A stretch of DNA of 63,172 bases from Bacillota bacterium (GCA_022791155.1 JAAVYN010000036.1:1-63172); one strand, 5' to 3'; shown: positions 44,885 through 56,933, counted from the first letter of the stretch. Program-made: numbers and translations. Notes: generated by a model from the sequence alone, not told the origin.

Positions 44885-45919
44885 TTATTCCTTATTTTTT
44901 CTCATGTTGTTGAAAAAATATATAACAAAACTAAGCAAAAACACCGTCAGCATTATGATGACAAATGTTTGCGCATTCTTATATGATATAAAAACTGCCA
45001 AAAGCCCGCACGCCGCACTAATTCCGTATAATATTATGACAGCCTGTTTCTGTGTGAAGCCTTTGTCTATAAGTCTGTGATGCAAATGGCCTCTGTCAGG
45101 CGACATAATGGGCTGTCTTTTTGCAATTCTTCTCACAATTGCAAAAAGTGTGTCAAAAATTGGAAGGCCAAGAGAGAGCATTGAAACAGCCAAAGCCAAA
45201 AATGCATAGCCCTTAAACACGCCCAAAATGCTTGTCACGGACAATGTGAAGCCCAAAAATGTCGCGCCAGTGTCACCCATAAAAATTTGTGCCGGATTGA
45301 AGTTTCGCGGCAAAAACCCAAGACAGCTCCCGGCCAGTGTTGCTGTGAGAACAACCGAAAGCTCGTCTCCTGTCAATATGCACATTGTCATGAGCGAAAG
45401 CGCGGCTATTGAAGAAACTCCAGCCGCAAGGCCATCAAGGCCGTCAATGAGATTGACAGCATTTGTGACTCCAACAATCCACAAAATTGTTATTGGAATG
45501 CTCAAATAGTGCAAAACCGTTGAAAATGGCCAAAACACAACGTTTATTCGTATGCCGGAATACACCACAACAGCCGCTGCCAAAATTTGCACAACGAACT
45601 TAATTCGTGCTCTCAAATTAAAGCAATCATCAAAAATTCCCAAAACAACAATCATTCCAGCGCCAATCAAAAACCCAACAATCTGCCGCGGATCATTGTG
45701 AGAAGTGAATCTATAAAGCAGCATGAGCGTGAGCATGAAACCAAGAACAATGGCAATTCCGCCCATTCTCGGCATGGGGTTTGAATGCATTCCTCTTGCC
45801 TTTGGATAGTCTATGGCACCAGCTTTAATTGAAATTTTTTTTGCAACCGGCGTCATCACGTTTGATATTGCAAATGCGGTTGAAAATGCCGCTATATATA
45901 AAACCCAGTCATGTTCCAA
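44885..45919 (-). CDS. tagO: Undecaprenyl-phosphate GlcNAc-1-phosphate transferase
   Basis: Polytopic transferase (TagO/WecA branch of the MraY family, 344 residues, about ten membrane helices) that starts wall teichoic acid or other surface glycans. Signature segments are RGMHSNPMPRMGGIAIVLG, VNLIDGLDGLAAG, FMGDTGATFLGF and the cytosolic DRGHLHHRLIDKGF. TTG start with GGGAGAG. Next to upp, rpiB, ywlE and sua5, a neighbourhood also known in Bacillus. Confidence 0.92.
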   Translation of the reverse strand: MEHDWVLYIAAFSTAFAISNVMTPVAKKISIKAGAIDYPKARGMHSNPMPRMGGIAIVLGFMLTLMLLYRFTSHNDPRQIVGFLIGAGMIVVLGIFDDCFNLRARIKFVVQILAAAVVVYSGIRINVVFWPFSTVLHYLSIPITILWIVGVTNAVNLIDGLDGLAAGVSSIAALSLMTMCILTGDELSVVLTATLAGSCLGFLPRNFNPAQIFMGDTGATFLGFTLSVTSILGVFKGYAFLALAVSMLSLGLPIFDTLFAIVRRIAKRQPIMSPDRGHLHHRLIDKGFTQKQAVIILYGISAACGLLAVFISYKNAQTFVIIMLTVFLLSFVIYFFNNMRKNKE

Positions 45920-45940
45920 AATGAATCTCTCCCAAAACTG

Positions 45941-46567
45941 CTATTTCGTTCCAAATATTCTGTCACCAGCATCACCAAGCCCTGGAACGATATAGCCGTG
46001 CTCATTCAGTTTAGTGTCATATCCAGCCACATAAATGTCAACATCTTCATGCTCGCTTTGAATTGTTTTAACGCCATCGGGAGCTGCCAATATGCTAAGC
46101 ATTGTTATTTTCTTTGCTCCTCTTTCTTTCAAAAAACTGATTGAAGCTGATGCTGTTTTCCCTGTGGCAATCATTGGATCGACAAGAAACACTTCACTTT
46201 CCTCCATGCCTGATGGAAGTTTGCAATAATATTCGATTGGATTCAATGTTTCTGGATCACGATATAGCCCGATATGGCCTATTTTAGATGTTGGCAAAAC
46301 TTCTGAAACAGCATCGCTCATGCCAATTCCGGCACGCAAAATTGCCACAATGTCAATTCTTTTTGTGATTGTTTTACAAACACATTTGTCAATAGGCGTT
46401 TCAATTTCAATTTCTTCCAGCGGAAGTTCCCTTGTTGCTTCATATGTGAGCAAAATTGCAACCTCGCGAATGAGCTCTTTAAATTCTTTAGTTTTAGTGT
46501 CCTTGTTTCTTAGCATTGACATTTTGTGCTGAACCAACGGATGTTCCGAAATAAAAAGTTTTCCCAT
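45941..46567 (-). CDS. upp: Uracil phosphoribosyltransferase
   Basis: Salvages uracil to UMP using PRPP. The 208 residues show the PRPP motif VFLVDPMIATGKTAS, LRAGIGMSDA, and the C-terminal GYIVPGLGDAGDRIFGTK that closes over uracil. ATG with GGAGG, 29 nt after rpiB. Confidence 0.98.
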   Translation of the reverse strand: MGKLFISEHPLVQHKMSMLRNKDTKTKEFKELIREVAILLTYEATRELPLEEIEIETPIDKCVCKTITKRIDIVAILRAGIGMSDAVSEVLPTSKIGHIGLYRDPETLNPIEYYCKLPSGMEESEVFLVDPMIATGKTASASISFLKERGAKKITMLSILAAPDGVKTIQSEHEDVDIYVAGYDTKLNEHGYIVPGLGDAGDRIFGTK

Positions 46568-46596
46568 GGTAATCCTCCAATCAATTCAATGTCTAT

Positions 46597-47025
46597 TCAC
46601 TCTTCAATCATGCCTATTCTGCGCACATGTCTCTCATCATTGCTAAATTGTGTTTCCAAAAAAGTTTTCACAATTTCCAAAGCCAGCCCCGTTCCAACAA
46701 CTCTTGCTCCCATGGCAAGTATATTGGCGTCATTGTGCTCCCTCGTTGCTTTTGCCGAAAAACAATCGTGGCATAATGCGGCGCGTATGCCCTTCACTTT
46801 GTTGGCCGTTATTGAAATTCCAATTCCAGTTCCGCAAATGAGAATTCCGTTTTCGCATTCTCCAGACGCCACAGCTTCAGCCACGGCTTTGGCAAAAACA
46901 GGATAGTCACACGATTCTTCGGAATATGTTCCAAAATTTTTATATTCTTTATTTTCGCTTTCGAGATATTTGATTACTTCTTTCATAAGCGGAAAACCGC
47001 CATGGTCACAGCCCAGCGCAATCAT
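46597..47025 (-). CDS. rpiB: Ribose-5-phosphate isomerase B
   Basis: Interconverts ribose-5-P and ribulose-5-P. The 142 residues follow the RpiB/LacAB fold: IALGCDHGGFPLMKEV at the start, the catalytic Cys region GILICGTGIGISITANK, and a C-terminal HVRRIGMI. ATG with AGGGAG. In Bacillus the orthologue (ywlF) also lies next to ywlE. Confidence 0.96.
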   Translation of the reverse strand: MIALGCDHGGFPLMKEVIKYLESENKEYKNFGTYSEESCDYPVFAKAVAEAVASGECENGILICGTGIGISITANKVKGIRAALCHDCFSAKATREHNDANILAMGARVVGTGLALEIVKTFLETQFSNDERHVRRIGMIEE

Positions 47026-47204
47026 AAATGACTCCCTTCAAAAAACAAAACTGTTTCCGACATATCTTTTATATGATATAAAATTATGTTTCATTGTTCC
47101 AACATCAACTTGTAAAACATGACATAATTTCCTAAGTTCATTCAAAAATCTTGCACAACGATATAAATTAAATATATATTACCATTTTATTACCGATTTT
47201 TCAA

Positions 47205-47642
47205 TTATTTCATCAACACGTTTGCCGCGTCAGAAATATATTTTTTCAAATGCTCAAGGCATTGTTCATATATCTCCTCGCTGCCGCCATATGGATCTAT
47301 TATGTCGTCATTGTGCCCGCCATACTCTGCTATTGTGAAAACGGGAACATTGAGCTCTGCACATATTGAAGCTACGGCCTGTTTGTGTCCATTTGTCATC
47401 GTAAAAACAATGTCAGCCCATTTTATCAGCTCTGTTGTGATTTGTGATGGTTTATGATCACTCAAATCAAGCCCCGATTTGGACATGGCTTTTATGGCAT
47501 TTTCTGAAGCTCCTCCAATTTCAACGACATTTATTCCTGCTGACTTAATTTCAAACCCGTCTTTTGGAAAAATGCTTTTTGCCACAGCTTCTGCCATAGG
47601 ACTGCGGCAAGTGTTTCCAGTGCATACAAAAAGTATATTCAT
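47205..47642 (-). CDS. ywlE: Low-molecular-weight (protein-arginine) phosphatase
   Basis: About 145 residues with the P-loop VCTGNTCRSPMAEA at the N-terminus and the general-acid Asp in IIDPYGG. The Thr in CTGNTCRS matches YwlE, where it favours phosphoarginine over phosphotyrosine, so a protein-arginine phosphatase is likely. ATG at 47642 is chosen from GAGG. It overlaps or follows sua5 by a few nt, the Bacillus ywlC-ywlE-ywlF order without ywlD. Confidence 0.88.
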   Translation of the reverse strand: MNILFVCTGNTCRSPMAEAVAKSIFPKDGFEIKSAGINVVEIGGASENAIKAMSKSGLDLSDHKPSQITTELIKWADIVFTMTNGHKQAVASICAELNVPVFTIAEYGGHNDDIIDPYGGSEEIYEQCLEHLKKYISDAANVLMK

Positions 47643-47647
47643 ATTTA

Positions 47648-48700
47648 TCACGCCTCAATAAAGTTGTATCCTGCTGCTTTTTTCAAACGATTCATTATGG
47701 CCGTTCCCTCTCCACTTTCGTCAAAAACCTCCGAAAACACCACGTCGGCGCCCAAATGGTCAAACTTTCTCAACATATTAAAAAGATTCGCCCCAATCTC
47801 AATTTCGTTTTCACGGCTCCCGGCACTAAGCACAAAATCCGCCTCATAGCATCCTTTGGTTTCGTCAGTGGCAAGAACTCCCGTTTTCCGGCCTTTCATT
47901 TTTTCATCAGCAGTTAGAGAATTTATTTTTTCAACCACAGCATCAGAATTGCCCTTCACAAGAACAACGCTTGCCTTTGGTGAATAGTGAGTATATTTCA
48001 TTCCCGGCGCTTTGGGCACGAAATTGCTGTCAGGCTTTTGCAATATTGCCGGATCAAATTCAGCCTTTCCCAAAAGCTTTTCAAGCATTTCTTTTGTTAT
48101 GGCTCCCGGCCTGAGTATGACAGCGCTTTCGCCTGTCACATCAACAATTGTGCTTTCAAGGCCAAACTCTGCCGCTCCTCCATCAAGTATCATGTCAATT
48201 TTTCCAGTCAAATCAAACTCCACATGGCTCGCCCTTGTTGGGCTTGGTTTGCCAGATGAATTGGCGCTTGGGGCCGCAACGGGAACATTTGCTTTTTTAA
48301 TAAGCTTTCTTGCCATATTGTTTGAAGGAAAACGCACTCCAACCGTGTCAAGTCCGCCGGTGACAGCATTGGGGACACACGGCTTTTTTTTGAAAATCAA
48401 AGTCAAAGGCCCTGGCCAGAACTTGTCCATAATTTTGACGGCAAGCGGCGTAACCTCAGCCACTATATTGTCAAGTTCGCATATATCACCAATGTGGAGT
48501 ATGAGAGGGTTGTCAGACGGCCGCCCTTTCGCTTCATATATCTTTTTGCAGGCAGCTTCTGAAAGCCCGTTGGCGCCAAGGCCATAAACCGTTTCTGTAG
48601 GAAAAGCCACCAGGCCTCCTTTTCGGAGAATATCGGCGGCTTCCTCAATGAATTTATTGTCATTTTCATTGTTGTTCAGTTTTCTTATAACTGTTTTCAT
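47648..48700 (-). CDS. ywlC: Threonylcarbamoyl-AMP synthase (Sua5/YwlC)
   Basis: First step of the tRNA t6A37 modification. About 350 residues: a YrdC/TsaC domain ([44 protein letters not shown]) and the extra C-terminal Sua5 domain ([21 protein letters not shown]). ATG at 48698-48700 is behind GGGG and lies within a few nt of the SEC-C gene stop; the longer frame runs into that gene. Confidence 0.95.
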   Translation of the reverse strand: MKTVIRKLNNNENDNKFIEEAADILRKGGLVAFPTETVYGLGANGLSEAACKKIYEAKGRPSDNPLILHIGDICELDNIVAEVTPLAVKIMDKFWPGPLTLIFKKKPCVPNAVTGGLDTVGVRFPSNNMARKLIKKANVPVAAPSANSSGKPSPTRASHVEFDLTGKIDMILDGGAAEFGLESTIVDVTGESAVILRPGAITKEMLEKLLGKAEFDPAILQKPDSNFVPKAPGMKYTHYSPKASVVLVKGNSDAVVEKINSLTADEKMKGRKTGVLATDETKGCYEADFVLSAGSRENEIEIGANLFNMLRKFDHLGADVVFSEVFDESGEGTAIMNRLKKAAGYNFIEA

Positions 48701-48701
48701 A

Positions 48702-49196
48702 TCATGCCCCACAGCATTTTTTATATTTTTTTCCGCTTCCGCATGGACATGGATCATTGCGCCCCACTTTGGGCTCTTTGATGACAGTTCTTGATCTCTT
48801 TTGTTCTATATAGAACTCCTTTCTTTGGTCTTCAGTGAATATATTGTCCCATTGTTTCAAGTTATAGAGATGTTCAGCATGATATTCAACCATTTTTTTA
48901 TAAAGTTTCTCAAAATCAATTATGATTTCAATTTGGCTTTTTTCGTCAAGTTCGTCAATCTTGTATGGATTTGGAAGTATATCGTTTAAGCCGTCGACAA
49001 ATGCAATTGCATATTCCGCTGTGATGTTAAATCTTTCGGCAAGCTCATCAACACTTCCCTTAATTTCTGTGACCTTTTCTTCCAAAATATATTCATAAAT
49101 CGCCTGTTCTTTAGGAAGATATTCATTCCAAACAGCATCAACGCTTTTTCCTTGTGGTGTGAACGCTCTTTTAAGCCAATTTTCATAAATGCTCAT
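48702..49196 (-). CDS. SEC-C motif protein
   Basis: A 164-residue acidic helical protein ending in the SecA-type zinc motif [19 protein letters not shown] (about 144-162). The body has no motif I know. Such small SEC-C proteins may interact with ribosomes or SecA-like partners; the function is unknown. ATG with AAAGGAGAG. Its stop codon adjoins the sua5 start, so the two are probably coupled. Confidence 0.8.
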   Translation of the reverse strand: MSIYENWLKRAFTPQGKSVDAVWNEYLPKEQAIYEYILEEKVTEIKGSVDELAERFNITAEYAIAFVDGLNDILPNPYKIDELDEKSQIEIIIDFEKLYKKMVEYHAEHLYNLKQWDNIFTEDQRKEFYIEQKRSRTVIKEPKVGRNDPCPCGSGKKYKKCCGA

Positions 49197-49239
49197 TCTT
49201 AATTTCTCTCTCCTTTAAGTGAATGGTGCTTTTGTGTTG

Positions 49240-49265
49240 GGCCGCCTGCAGCTGTCATGGCGGCC
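49240..49265. repeat. GC-rich hairpin before the SEC-C gene
   Basis: GGCCGCC (49240-49246) and GGCGGCC (49259-49265) form a 7-bp stem with a 12-nt loop. No T tail on either strand. It would be in the 5' leader of the SEC-C gene. Confidence 0.6.
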
Positions 49266-49377
49266 ATCAAAATAACTCAGAGTTAATAATAATATATTAT
49301 TCTTTACAATGCAACAATTTTAATCAATTTTATTTACATATGTCCGTAATACATCAATTTTTCTATATCTCAAGCAC

Positions 49378-49806
49378 TTAAACAACAAAAATTTCCACAG
49401 GGTTATATATAAATCTAATGGCGCCCCTAAGAATGTTCATCAATGAGCTTTCGGCATGTTCTCCTGATATTGCCGCTTCTTTGACAACAACCTTTGTTAT
49501 TTCGTTTTCTTTCACAAATTCTTTGATGCACTCCAAAATGTCAGTGTCGCAATAGAAGTGAACCATGCCGCCTTTTTCAGATGCAAAGCCGAAAAGTTCT
49601 TCCATAAATTTGAAATTTTTTTTGTTGCCGAAAACGCTCTTTCCTTGTTGAACATATATTATATGTAGCTCGCCATTTTTTTCATTTGCTATGCGCGCAC
49701 CCTCATTGATGATTTCCTTTGGGTTTTCACGGTTTGTCACGCAAACGAGTATTTTTTCCAGCTTTTCAGTGCTTTTGTCAGCGCTTCCGCTTATTTTTTT
49801 AATCAT
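49378..49806 (-). CDS. Universal-stress-protein-like domain protein
   Basis: A 142-residue Usp-fold protein: ILVCVTNRENPKEIINEGARIANE, then GELHIIYVQQGKS, and a C-terminal strand-helix pair (ITKVVVKEA, LRGAIRFIYNPVEIFVV). It resembles the Usp domain of KdpD more than classic UspA and lacks the full G-2x-G-9x-GS ATP motif, so nucleotide binding is uncertain. ATG with GGAGG. Stand-alone. Confidence 0.7.
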   Translation of the reverse strand: MIKKISGSADKSTEKLEKILVCVTNRENPKEIINEGARIANEKNGELHIIYVQQGKSVFGNKKNFKFMEELFGFASEKGGMVHFYCDTDILECIKEFVKENEITKVVVKEAAISGEHAESSLMNILRGAIRFIYNPVEIFVV

Positions 49807-50001
49807 ATTATGCCTCCAATTCTGATAAAAAATCTATACAATGAATTTAACTAAATATCTATTTTAATTATATTCATCATACAAAAAATTCCTTCATTAT
49901 TGGTGTATTTCATTTAAACATAATGTGAATATAGTGTAAACGGAATTGCTTTTCGTCAATATAAAAAATTATATAAAAACGCAATGCTTATATATGAAAA
50001 C

Positions 50002-51793
<1,792 letters not shown>

Positions 51794-51829
51794 CAAAAAT
51801 ACCATTTGTTTTTGTTTATTTTAAGGCAT

Positions 51830-51883
51830 ATAAAAGCACCAGAAAAACATTTCATTCCTTTGCTAAATATTTTTTCTGGTGCT
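51830..51883 (-). terminator. Terminator of the cyclophilin gene
   Basis: GCACCAGAAAAA (51836-51847) pairs with TTTTTCTGGTGC (51871-51882). The minus strand continues with TTTTATATG. Confidence 0.8.
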
Positions 51884-52005
51884 AATTTTATAATATTTGT
51901 TCAACAAATCAAACAATGCTGTTCTGTCATGCTGCAAAAAGCAAATTTATAAAAAATGCAATTAAATCTTTTCATATATTGTGACGCAAGTTACAATTCA
52001 TGCTC

Positions 52006-52896
52006 TCAATTGGATTCAGAATATTCTGTTATCTCAACTGATTCAATGACAATATCTTCCAAAGGCTTGTCATTTTTTTCGTCTGTTTCAACGGCGGCTA
52101 TGCTGTCAACAATGTCCATTCCTTCATAGACCTGGCCAAACACAGCATGGCCATAATCCAAATCGGGAGTTCCTCCAACTTCAATATATTTTTCTCTCAC
52201 TGCATCGTCATAGTTTGTTCTCAAAATTTTGTTTGTGCTGGAATTATAAAGAAGCTCATCACTGCCATATTGCTCAATCACTTGATCCACAAAACCAAAA
52301 TATTCTTTTTGAACATCATCTTTTTGAACAATGAAAAACTGGCTTCCATTTGTGTCCATGCCGCTGTTGGCCATTGAAACAGCCCCTCTAAAGTGATATA
52401 GCCTTGACGAAAATTCATCTTCAAACTTTCCGCCCCATGCGCTTTCGCCGCCAGTTCCAGTGCCAAGAGGATCCCCGCCCTGAATCATAAAATCATTTAT
52501 AACTCTGTGAAATGTCACTCCATTATAATATCCTCTTTCACAAAGCAAAATGAAATTTTCAACAGTTTTGGGCGCCTCTTGTGAAAAGAAGCGTATTTTG
52601 ATGTCGCCTTTATTTGTTTTTAAAATGGCGATTGTCTCACCTTCACGCAATGGCGAAAACTGCGGCATATCATCAGTTGTTGTCAAAAGATCATTTTTGA
52701 ACTGATCATAATCAGCATTAAGTTCTTCATCAATATTTTCTTTATTATCGTCCAAATTTTTTTCATCTTCTTCAGTGACACTTTCAGCTGATACATTTTT
52801 ATCAGCGTCAGAAGATGTGGCATTTCCTTTTGCTGCACTTCCACAGGCTGTTAATAACAAAGTTGTCAAAGTGATCAAACATAAAGTTTTTCTCAT
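52006..52896 (-). CDS. Cyclophilin-type peptidyl-prolyl isomerase lipoprotein
   Basis: Extracytoplasmic folding catalyst of about 296 residues. A lipoprotein signal ends LLLTAC (Cys about 18). An acidic linker (20-75) follows, then a cyclophilin domain with GVTFHRVINDFMIQGGDPLGTGTGG, MANSGMDTNGSQFFI and YGHAVFGQVYEGMDIVD. An insertion of about 35 residues after FFIV is larger than in plain cyclophilins. ATG at 52896 follows GGAGG. Own terminator, single gene. Confidence 0.92.
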   Translation of the reverse strand: MRKTLCLITLTTLLLTACGSAAKGNATSSDADKNVSAESVTEEDEKNLDDNKENIDEELNADYDQFKNDLLTTTDDMPQFSPLREGETIAILKTNKGDIKIRFFSQEAPKTVENFILLCERGYYNGVTFHRVINDFMIQGGDPLGTGTGGESAWGGKFEDEFSSRLYHFRGAVSMANSGMDTNGSQFFIVQKDDVQKEYFGFVDQVIEQYGSDELLYNSSTNKILRTNYDDAVREKYIEVGGTPDLDYGHAVFGQVYEGMDIVDSIAAVETDEKNDKPLEDIVIESVEITEYSESN

Positions 52897-53027
52897 TAAC
52901 ATTCCTCCGTGATCTTTATAGTTGGCATATTGCTAAATTCTAACTTGCCCATACATGTTTTGTCAAATATATTTTAATTAAAATGTTTACATTTTTCTTA
53001 AAATTGATCAAATGGCAAAACTTTCTG

Positions 53028-54098
53028 TCAATTTTTTGGCCCATATTGTCTTATCACTTTCATCACAGCTGCAACTCCATCTGTGCGCTCGCTTTTTTCC
53101 ATGGCATGTTTTATGTCTTCTTTTTTATCAAACAGTGAATTTATGGCATTTGCCAAACTTTCGCTGTTCATTTCTTCTTCCTGAAGAACCATGGCAAACC
53201 CATGTTTTTCAAAACTTTTGGCATTCAAAATTTGATCGCCACGGCTTGCCGAGGCTGAAAGCGGAATGAGAAGCGCTGGCTTTTTGAGCGCCAAAAATTC
53301 CGAAATTGAATTTGAACCTGCTCTTGAAACAACAACGTCAGCTGCCGCCATTATATGCGGAAGTTCTGATGAGACATACTCAAATTGTTTATATCCCTTT
53401 AAGTTCAGCTTTGACTGATCAATATTTCCTTTGCCGCATATATGAACAAGCTGAAATTTTTTAAGTATCTCATCTGCGCATTCTCTCAAACATTTGTTGA
53501 TTTTCACAGCCCCAAGGCTTCCGCCCATCATCATGACAACGGGCTTTTTGCTGTCAAATCCGCACATTTCAAGGCCCTTTTCCCGGCTTCCTTCAAACAG
53601 GTTGCTTCTTATGGGTGTGCCTGTGTTGATGCCCTTGTTTCCTTTTATATATTCCAATGTTTCAGGGAATGTTGTGCAAACTTTTTTGGCAAAGGGCATG
53701 GCAATTTTGTTTGCAAGCCCTGGTGTTATGTCGCTTTCATGAATTATGACTGGCACATTGTTGAGCCTTGCACCCAACACAACAGGCACAGCCACAAACC
53801 CGCCTTTTGAAAAAACAATGTCAGGCTTTATTTTTCTTATCAACGCCGTTGCCTCTCCAACGCCTTTTGTAACTTTGAAAATGTCTTTGAAGTTTTCTTT
53901 TGAAAAATATCTTCTCAGTTTTCCTGACGAAACTCCAAAATATTCAATGTTTTCTCTTTCAATCAGTTCTTTTTCCATGCCATTTTTGGCGCCGATATAT
54001 TTGACATTCCAGCCCTCCTCAACAAGCTGTGGTATCAAAGCTATGTTTGGTGTCACATGTCCGGCTGTTCCCCCACCAGTCAAAACTATTGTTTTCAT
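53028..54098 (-). CDS. murG: UDP-GlcNAc:lipid I GlcNAc transferase MurG
   Basis: Final cytosolic step of lipid II synthesis. The GT-B protein of about 356 residues has the N-terminal TGGGTAGHVTPNIAL loop, FSKGGFVAVP, HESDITPGLANK, MGGSLGAVKIN and the donor-site VVSRAGSNSISEFLALKKPALLIPL. Start uncertain: ATG 54098 has a distant GGAG, and a TTG two codons earlier has better spacing. It is alone here, away from a division/cell-wall cluster. Confidence 0.95.
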   Translation of the reverse strand: MKTIVLTGGGTAGHVTPNIALIPQLVEEGWNVKYIGAKNGMEKELIERENIEYFGVSSGKLRRYFSKENFKDIFKVTKGVGEATALIRKIKPDIVFSKGGFVAVPVVLGARLNNVPVIIHESDITPGLANKIAMPFAKKVCTTFPETLEYIKGNKGINTGTPIRSNLFEGSREKGLEMCGFDSKKPVVMMMGGSLGAVKINKCLRECADEILKKFQLVHICGKGNIDQSKLNLKGYKQFEYVSSELPHIMAAADVVVSRAGSNSISEFLALKKPALLIPLSASASRGDQILNAKSFEKHGFAMVLQEEEMNSESLANAINSLFDKKEDIKHAMEKSERTDGVAAVMKVIRQYGPKN

Positions 54099-54363
54099 AA
54101 ACAAATTCATCTCCAAATTTATGTTTTCAGATCACAAAAAATATAAAACATTCATCAATTTATGAAGCACAACAAAATCAGCCGTCATCCAAAAAACTTA
54201 TCAGCAAATGACGACCGCAGTTTTATATGTTCAACTCAAATGTCCGATCAAAAAATACACTTCATTTTATATTATAAACAAAAAAATTTTCCGTTGTTTC
54301 AAATTCTCAAATCATTGAGCAGAAGCCATCTTCAAAAACACGTTTCCCACTTTTCGAATGCAA

Positions 54364-55698
54364 TCATATTTCATCAAGCGTTTCTCCAGTCTCCAAAACA
54401 TTTTTTGCCTCAAAGTCTGAAAGGCTTTCAACTTTTCTAAGCTTGCTTTTTATGAGCCTTGTTCTTGTTCCAACAAGTTTGTCAAGCTCATTGTTTGCCT
54501 GCTCAATTCTTTTTTGAGTGTCAGAAAGAACTTTGTCAAATTTGTCAAATTCTGTTTTAACAGCGCCCAATATGTTCCAAACTTCTGTGCTTCTTTTTTG
54601 AATGGCAAAAGTTCTGAAGCCCATTTGAAGGCTGTTCAAAAGCGCTGCCATTGTGCTTGGCCCCGCAATGTTCACCCTATATTCTCTTTGGAGAACCTCA
54701 ACCATGCCGCGGTTCACAACCTCTGAATATAACCCTTCAAACGGCAAAAACATAATGGCAAATTCTGTTGTGTTTGGCGGGTCAATATATTTGTCTCTTA
54801 TGTCTTTGGCTTCCGATTTTATGGTTGAAATCAGCTGCTTGGCACAATTGTTAATTTCGTCTTTATCACCGTTTTCATATGCATCTCTTAATGCTGCATA
54901 GGTGTCTCCCGGAAACTTTGAATCTATGGGCAAAAATGTTGTTTGGCCATCTTCAGAGGGTATCTTCACTGCAAACTCAACAATATTTCGGCTTCCTTTT
55001 TTTGTGGCAACATTAACGGCATATTGTTCGGGCGAAAGTATTTCCTCCAATATGGCACCAAGCTGTATTTCTCCAACAATCCCCCTTGACTTCACATTGC
55101 TCAAAACCTTTTTGAGATCCCCAACGCCAACTGCCAAATTTTGCATTTCTCCAAGCCCTTTATAAACCTGTTCAAGCCTTTCGTTCACCATTCGGAAAGA
55201 GTTTGTCATTTTTTCTTCAATCGTTTTTTGAAGTTTTTCATCAACAGTGATGCGCATTTGCTCCAATTTGCTGTTGTTGTCTTTTTGAATGATTTCAAGG
55301 CGTTTTTCAACTGTGTTTCTAATTCCCTCCAGCTTTTGCTCGTTCTCAAGCGCAAATGTTTTGAACCGTTCTTCCTGAACTGAAAGCTGATTTGCAACCG
55401 CCATGTGAAGTGCATCTTGCTTTTCGCTTATGTTTCTATTCATAAACATTATTTTTTCTGTCTGCGCATTGTTCGCATCTTTCTCAATGTCCGACATTGC
55501 CTCGCCCATGGCTCTGATGGACTGCTGTGTTGTGGCGATAAGTTCCTGTCTGAGCTGTCTTTGGCTTTCTCCTATGTCTCTTTTGACAATCTCAAGCCTT
55601 TCCAAAGTTTTTTCACCACTATTTTTTCTTATGCTGAACAGAACCATAAATATTCCAATGACTATGATAACCAAAAGTGTAATAATAATATAATCCAT
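54364..55698 (-). CDS. rmuC: RmuC-family protein
   Basis: About 444 residues: an N-terminal membrane helix (ITLLVIIVIGIFMVLF), a long coiled coil (about 30-170), then the conserved RmuC nuclease-like domain (GEIQLGAILEEILSPEQY, LPIDSKFPGDTYAALRDAYE, EFAIMFLPFEGLYSEV, GPSTMAALLNSLQMGFR). RmuC limits recombination at inverted repeats; the biochemistry is not settled. GGGGGAAG selects ATG at 55698. Confidence 0.93.
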   Translation of the reverse strand: MDYIIITLLVIIVIGIFMVLFSIRKNSGEKTLERLEIVKRDIGESQRQLRQELIATTQQSIRAMGEAMSDIEKDANNAQTEKIMFMNRNISEKQDALHMAVANQLSVQEERFKTFALENEQKLEGIRNTVEKRLEIIQKDNNSKLEQMRITVDEKLQKTIEEKMTNSFRMVNERLEQVYKGLGEMQNLAVGVGDLKKVLSNVKSRGIVGEIQLGAILEEILSPEQYAVNVATKKGSRNIVEFAVKIPSEDGQTTFLPIDSKFPGDTYAALRDAYENGDKDEINNCAKQLISTIKSEAKDIRDKYIDPPNTTEFAIMFLPFEGLYSEVVNRGMVEVLQREYRVNIAGPSTMAALLNSLQMGFRTFAIQKRSTEVWNILGAVKTEFDKFDKVLSDTQKRIEQANNELDKLVGTRTRLIKSKLRKVESLSDFEAKNVLETGETLDEI

Positions 55699-55773
55699 AA
55701 AAACTTCCCCCATGCAAATCAAAAAACACATTGAACAAGAAATTTTCAAACAGTTCAAAAACTGCACAAGCTT

Positions 55774-56502
55774 TTAATTTTCTGACATTTTCAGCGGCTC
55801 TTCAATTATATTCTGAACTGTCACATGCAACTTTGACATCTCCTCACGGCTCAGTGAGGCCACATCTATAGGACTGTGCACATAAAGGTGAACCTGTGCC
55901 GGAGATATGACATAATTGTTGTTTTCAAGCACATCAGCCGCCCCCGAAATTGTCAGAGGAATTATGGGAACTTTTGATTTTGTGGCAAGCTTGAAACTGC
56001 CGGCCTTAAATTCCTGAATTTTTCCGTCTTTGCTTCTTGTCCCTTCAGGAAACACAATCAAAGAACAGCCGTTTTTGAGCAGTTCAATCCCTTCAAGTAT
56101 GATTTTGAGCTGCTGTTTCATGTCGCTTCTGTCCATGAAAAGACAATGTATATATTCCATCCACCCCCTTATGACGGGAAGTTTTTTGAGCTCAATTTTT
56201 GCAATGAACCCAACAGGAATTTCAATTTCATCCAAAAGCATGGCAAAATCAAAATTGCTTTGATGATTGCTCACAAAAAGAAAATTGCCTTCTTTGGGAA
56301 GGTTTTCCCTGTTGTGCACAATGACGTTTGCTCCAGTGTCTTTCACCCTTCCGCCAGCCCACCAATGCACAACTTTATAAATATATTCATCGGCCGCTTT
56401 TTGGCCTTTCACCTTTAATATAATTTTCGCTCCAATCCTAAGCGGCACAAGCGCCACAACGCTTGCTATAGCCTTCACATAAAACACAATTGTTCTTATC
56501 AT
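55774..56502 (-). CDS. plsC: 1-Acyl-glycerol-3-phosphate acyltransferase
   Basis: Membrane acyltransferase making phosphatidic acid. About 242 residues, with an N-terminal membrane helix, the NHQSNFD catalytic box (NHx4D), and FPEGTRSKDG as the substrate-binding block. GGAGG selects ATG at 56500-56502. It connects with the fab locus functionally but lies 34 kb away; no FabT-type palindrome was seen before it. Confidence 0.92.
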   Translation of the reverse strand: MIRTIVFYVKAIASVVALVPLRIGAKIILKVKGQKAADEYIYKVVHWWAGGRVKDTGANVIVHNRENLPKEGNFLFVSNHQSNFDFAMLLDEIEIPVGFIAKIELKKLPVIRGWMEYIHCLFMDRSDMKQQLKIILEGIELLKNGCSLIVFPEGTRSKDGKIQEFKAGSFKLATKSKVPIIPLTISGAADVLENNNYVISPAQVHLYVHSPIDVASLSREEMSKLHVTVQNIIEEPLKMSEN

Positions 56503-56545
56503 TGATAGCCTCCATATGTTCAAAGAACTGACCAGATTTCACAAC

Positions 56546-56585
56546 AAAAAAGAGTGCTTCGCAAGCCGAATGGCTTCTGAAACAC
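56546..56585 (-). terminator. Terminator of the tRNA pair
   Basis: As minus-strand RNA, GTGTTTC/GAAGCAC (7 bp) and AAGCC/GGCTT (5 bp) stack around a small internal loop (56554-56585), followed by TCTTTTTTG. Confidence 0.85.
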
Positions 56586-56596
56586 CCTTTGAACTA

Positions 56597-56669
56597 TGGG
56601 AGTTACAGGGCTCGAACCTGTGACATCTTGCTTGTAAGGCAAGCGCTCTCCCAGCTGAGCTAAACTCCC
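56597..56669 (-). tRNA. tRNA-Val (anticodon UAC)
   Basis: Cloverleaf with acceptor GGGAGTT/AACTCCC, D-arm GCTCAGCTGGGAGAGC, anticodon loop CTTACAA (TAC) and T-loop GTTCGAGCC. 73 nt; CCA is not encoded. Co-transcribed with tRNA-Asp. Confidence 0.96.
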
Positions 56670-56692
56670 AAAGCGGAATCATCTTCCGCCAA

Positions 56693-56766
<74 letters not shown>

Positions 56767-56806
56767 ATATTAAATTGTGACAGCGTTATGTTCACTGACA
56801 AATGGT

Positions 56807-56836
56807 ATATTAACACACACCTCCTCATCTTGTCAA
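56807..56836 (-). promoter_or_regulatory. Promoter of the tRNA pair
   Basis: TTGACA (56831-56836) and TAATAT (56807-56812) on the minus strand with an 18-nt spacer, about 40 nt upstream of tRNA-Asp. Confidence 0.7.
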
Positions 56837-56933
56837 TACATTTTTTTCAATTTCAGTTAAAATTATATTAATTGTCAATCAGAGTTGATATATGCAGTTT
56901 CACCACAGAAACATAAAGCTTTTGTCGTCACAA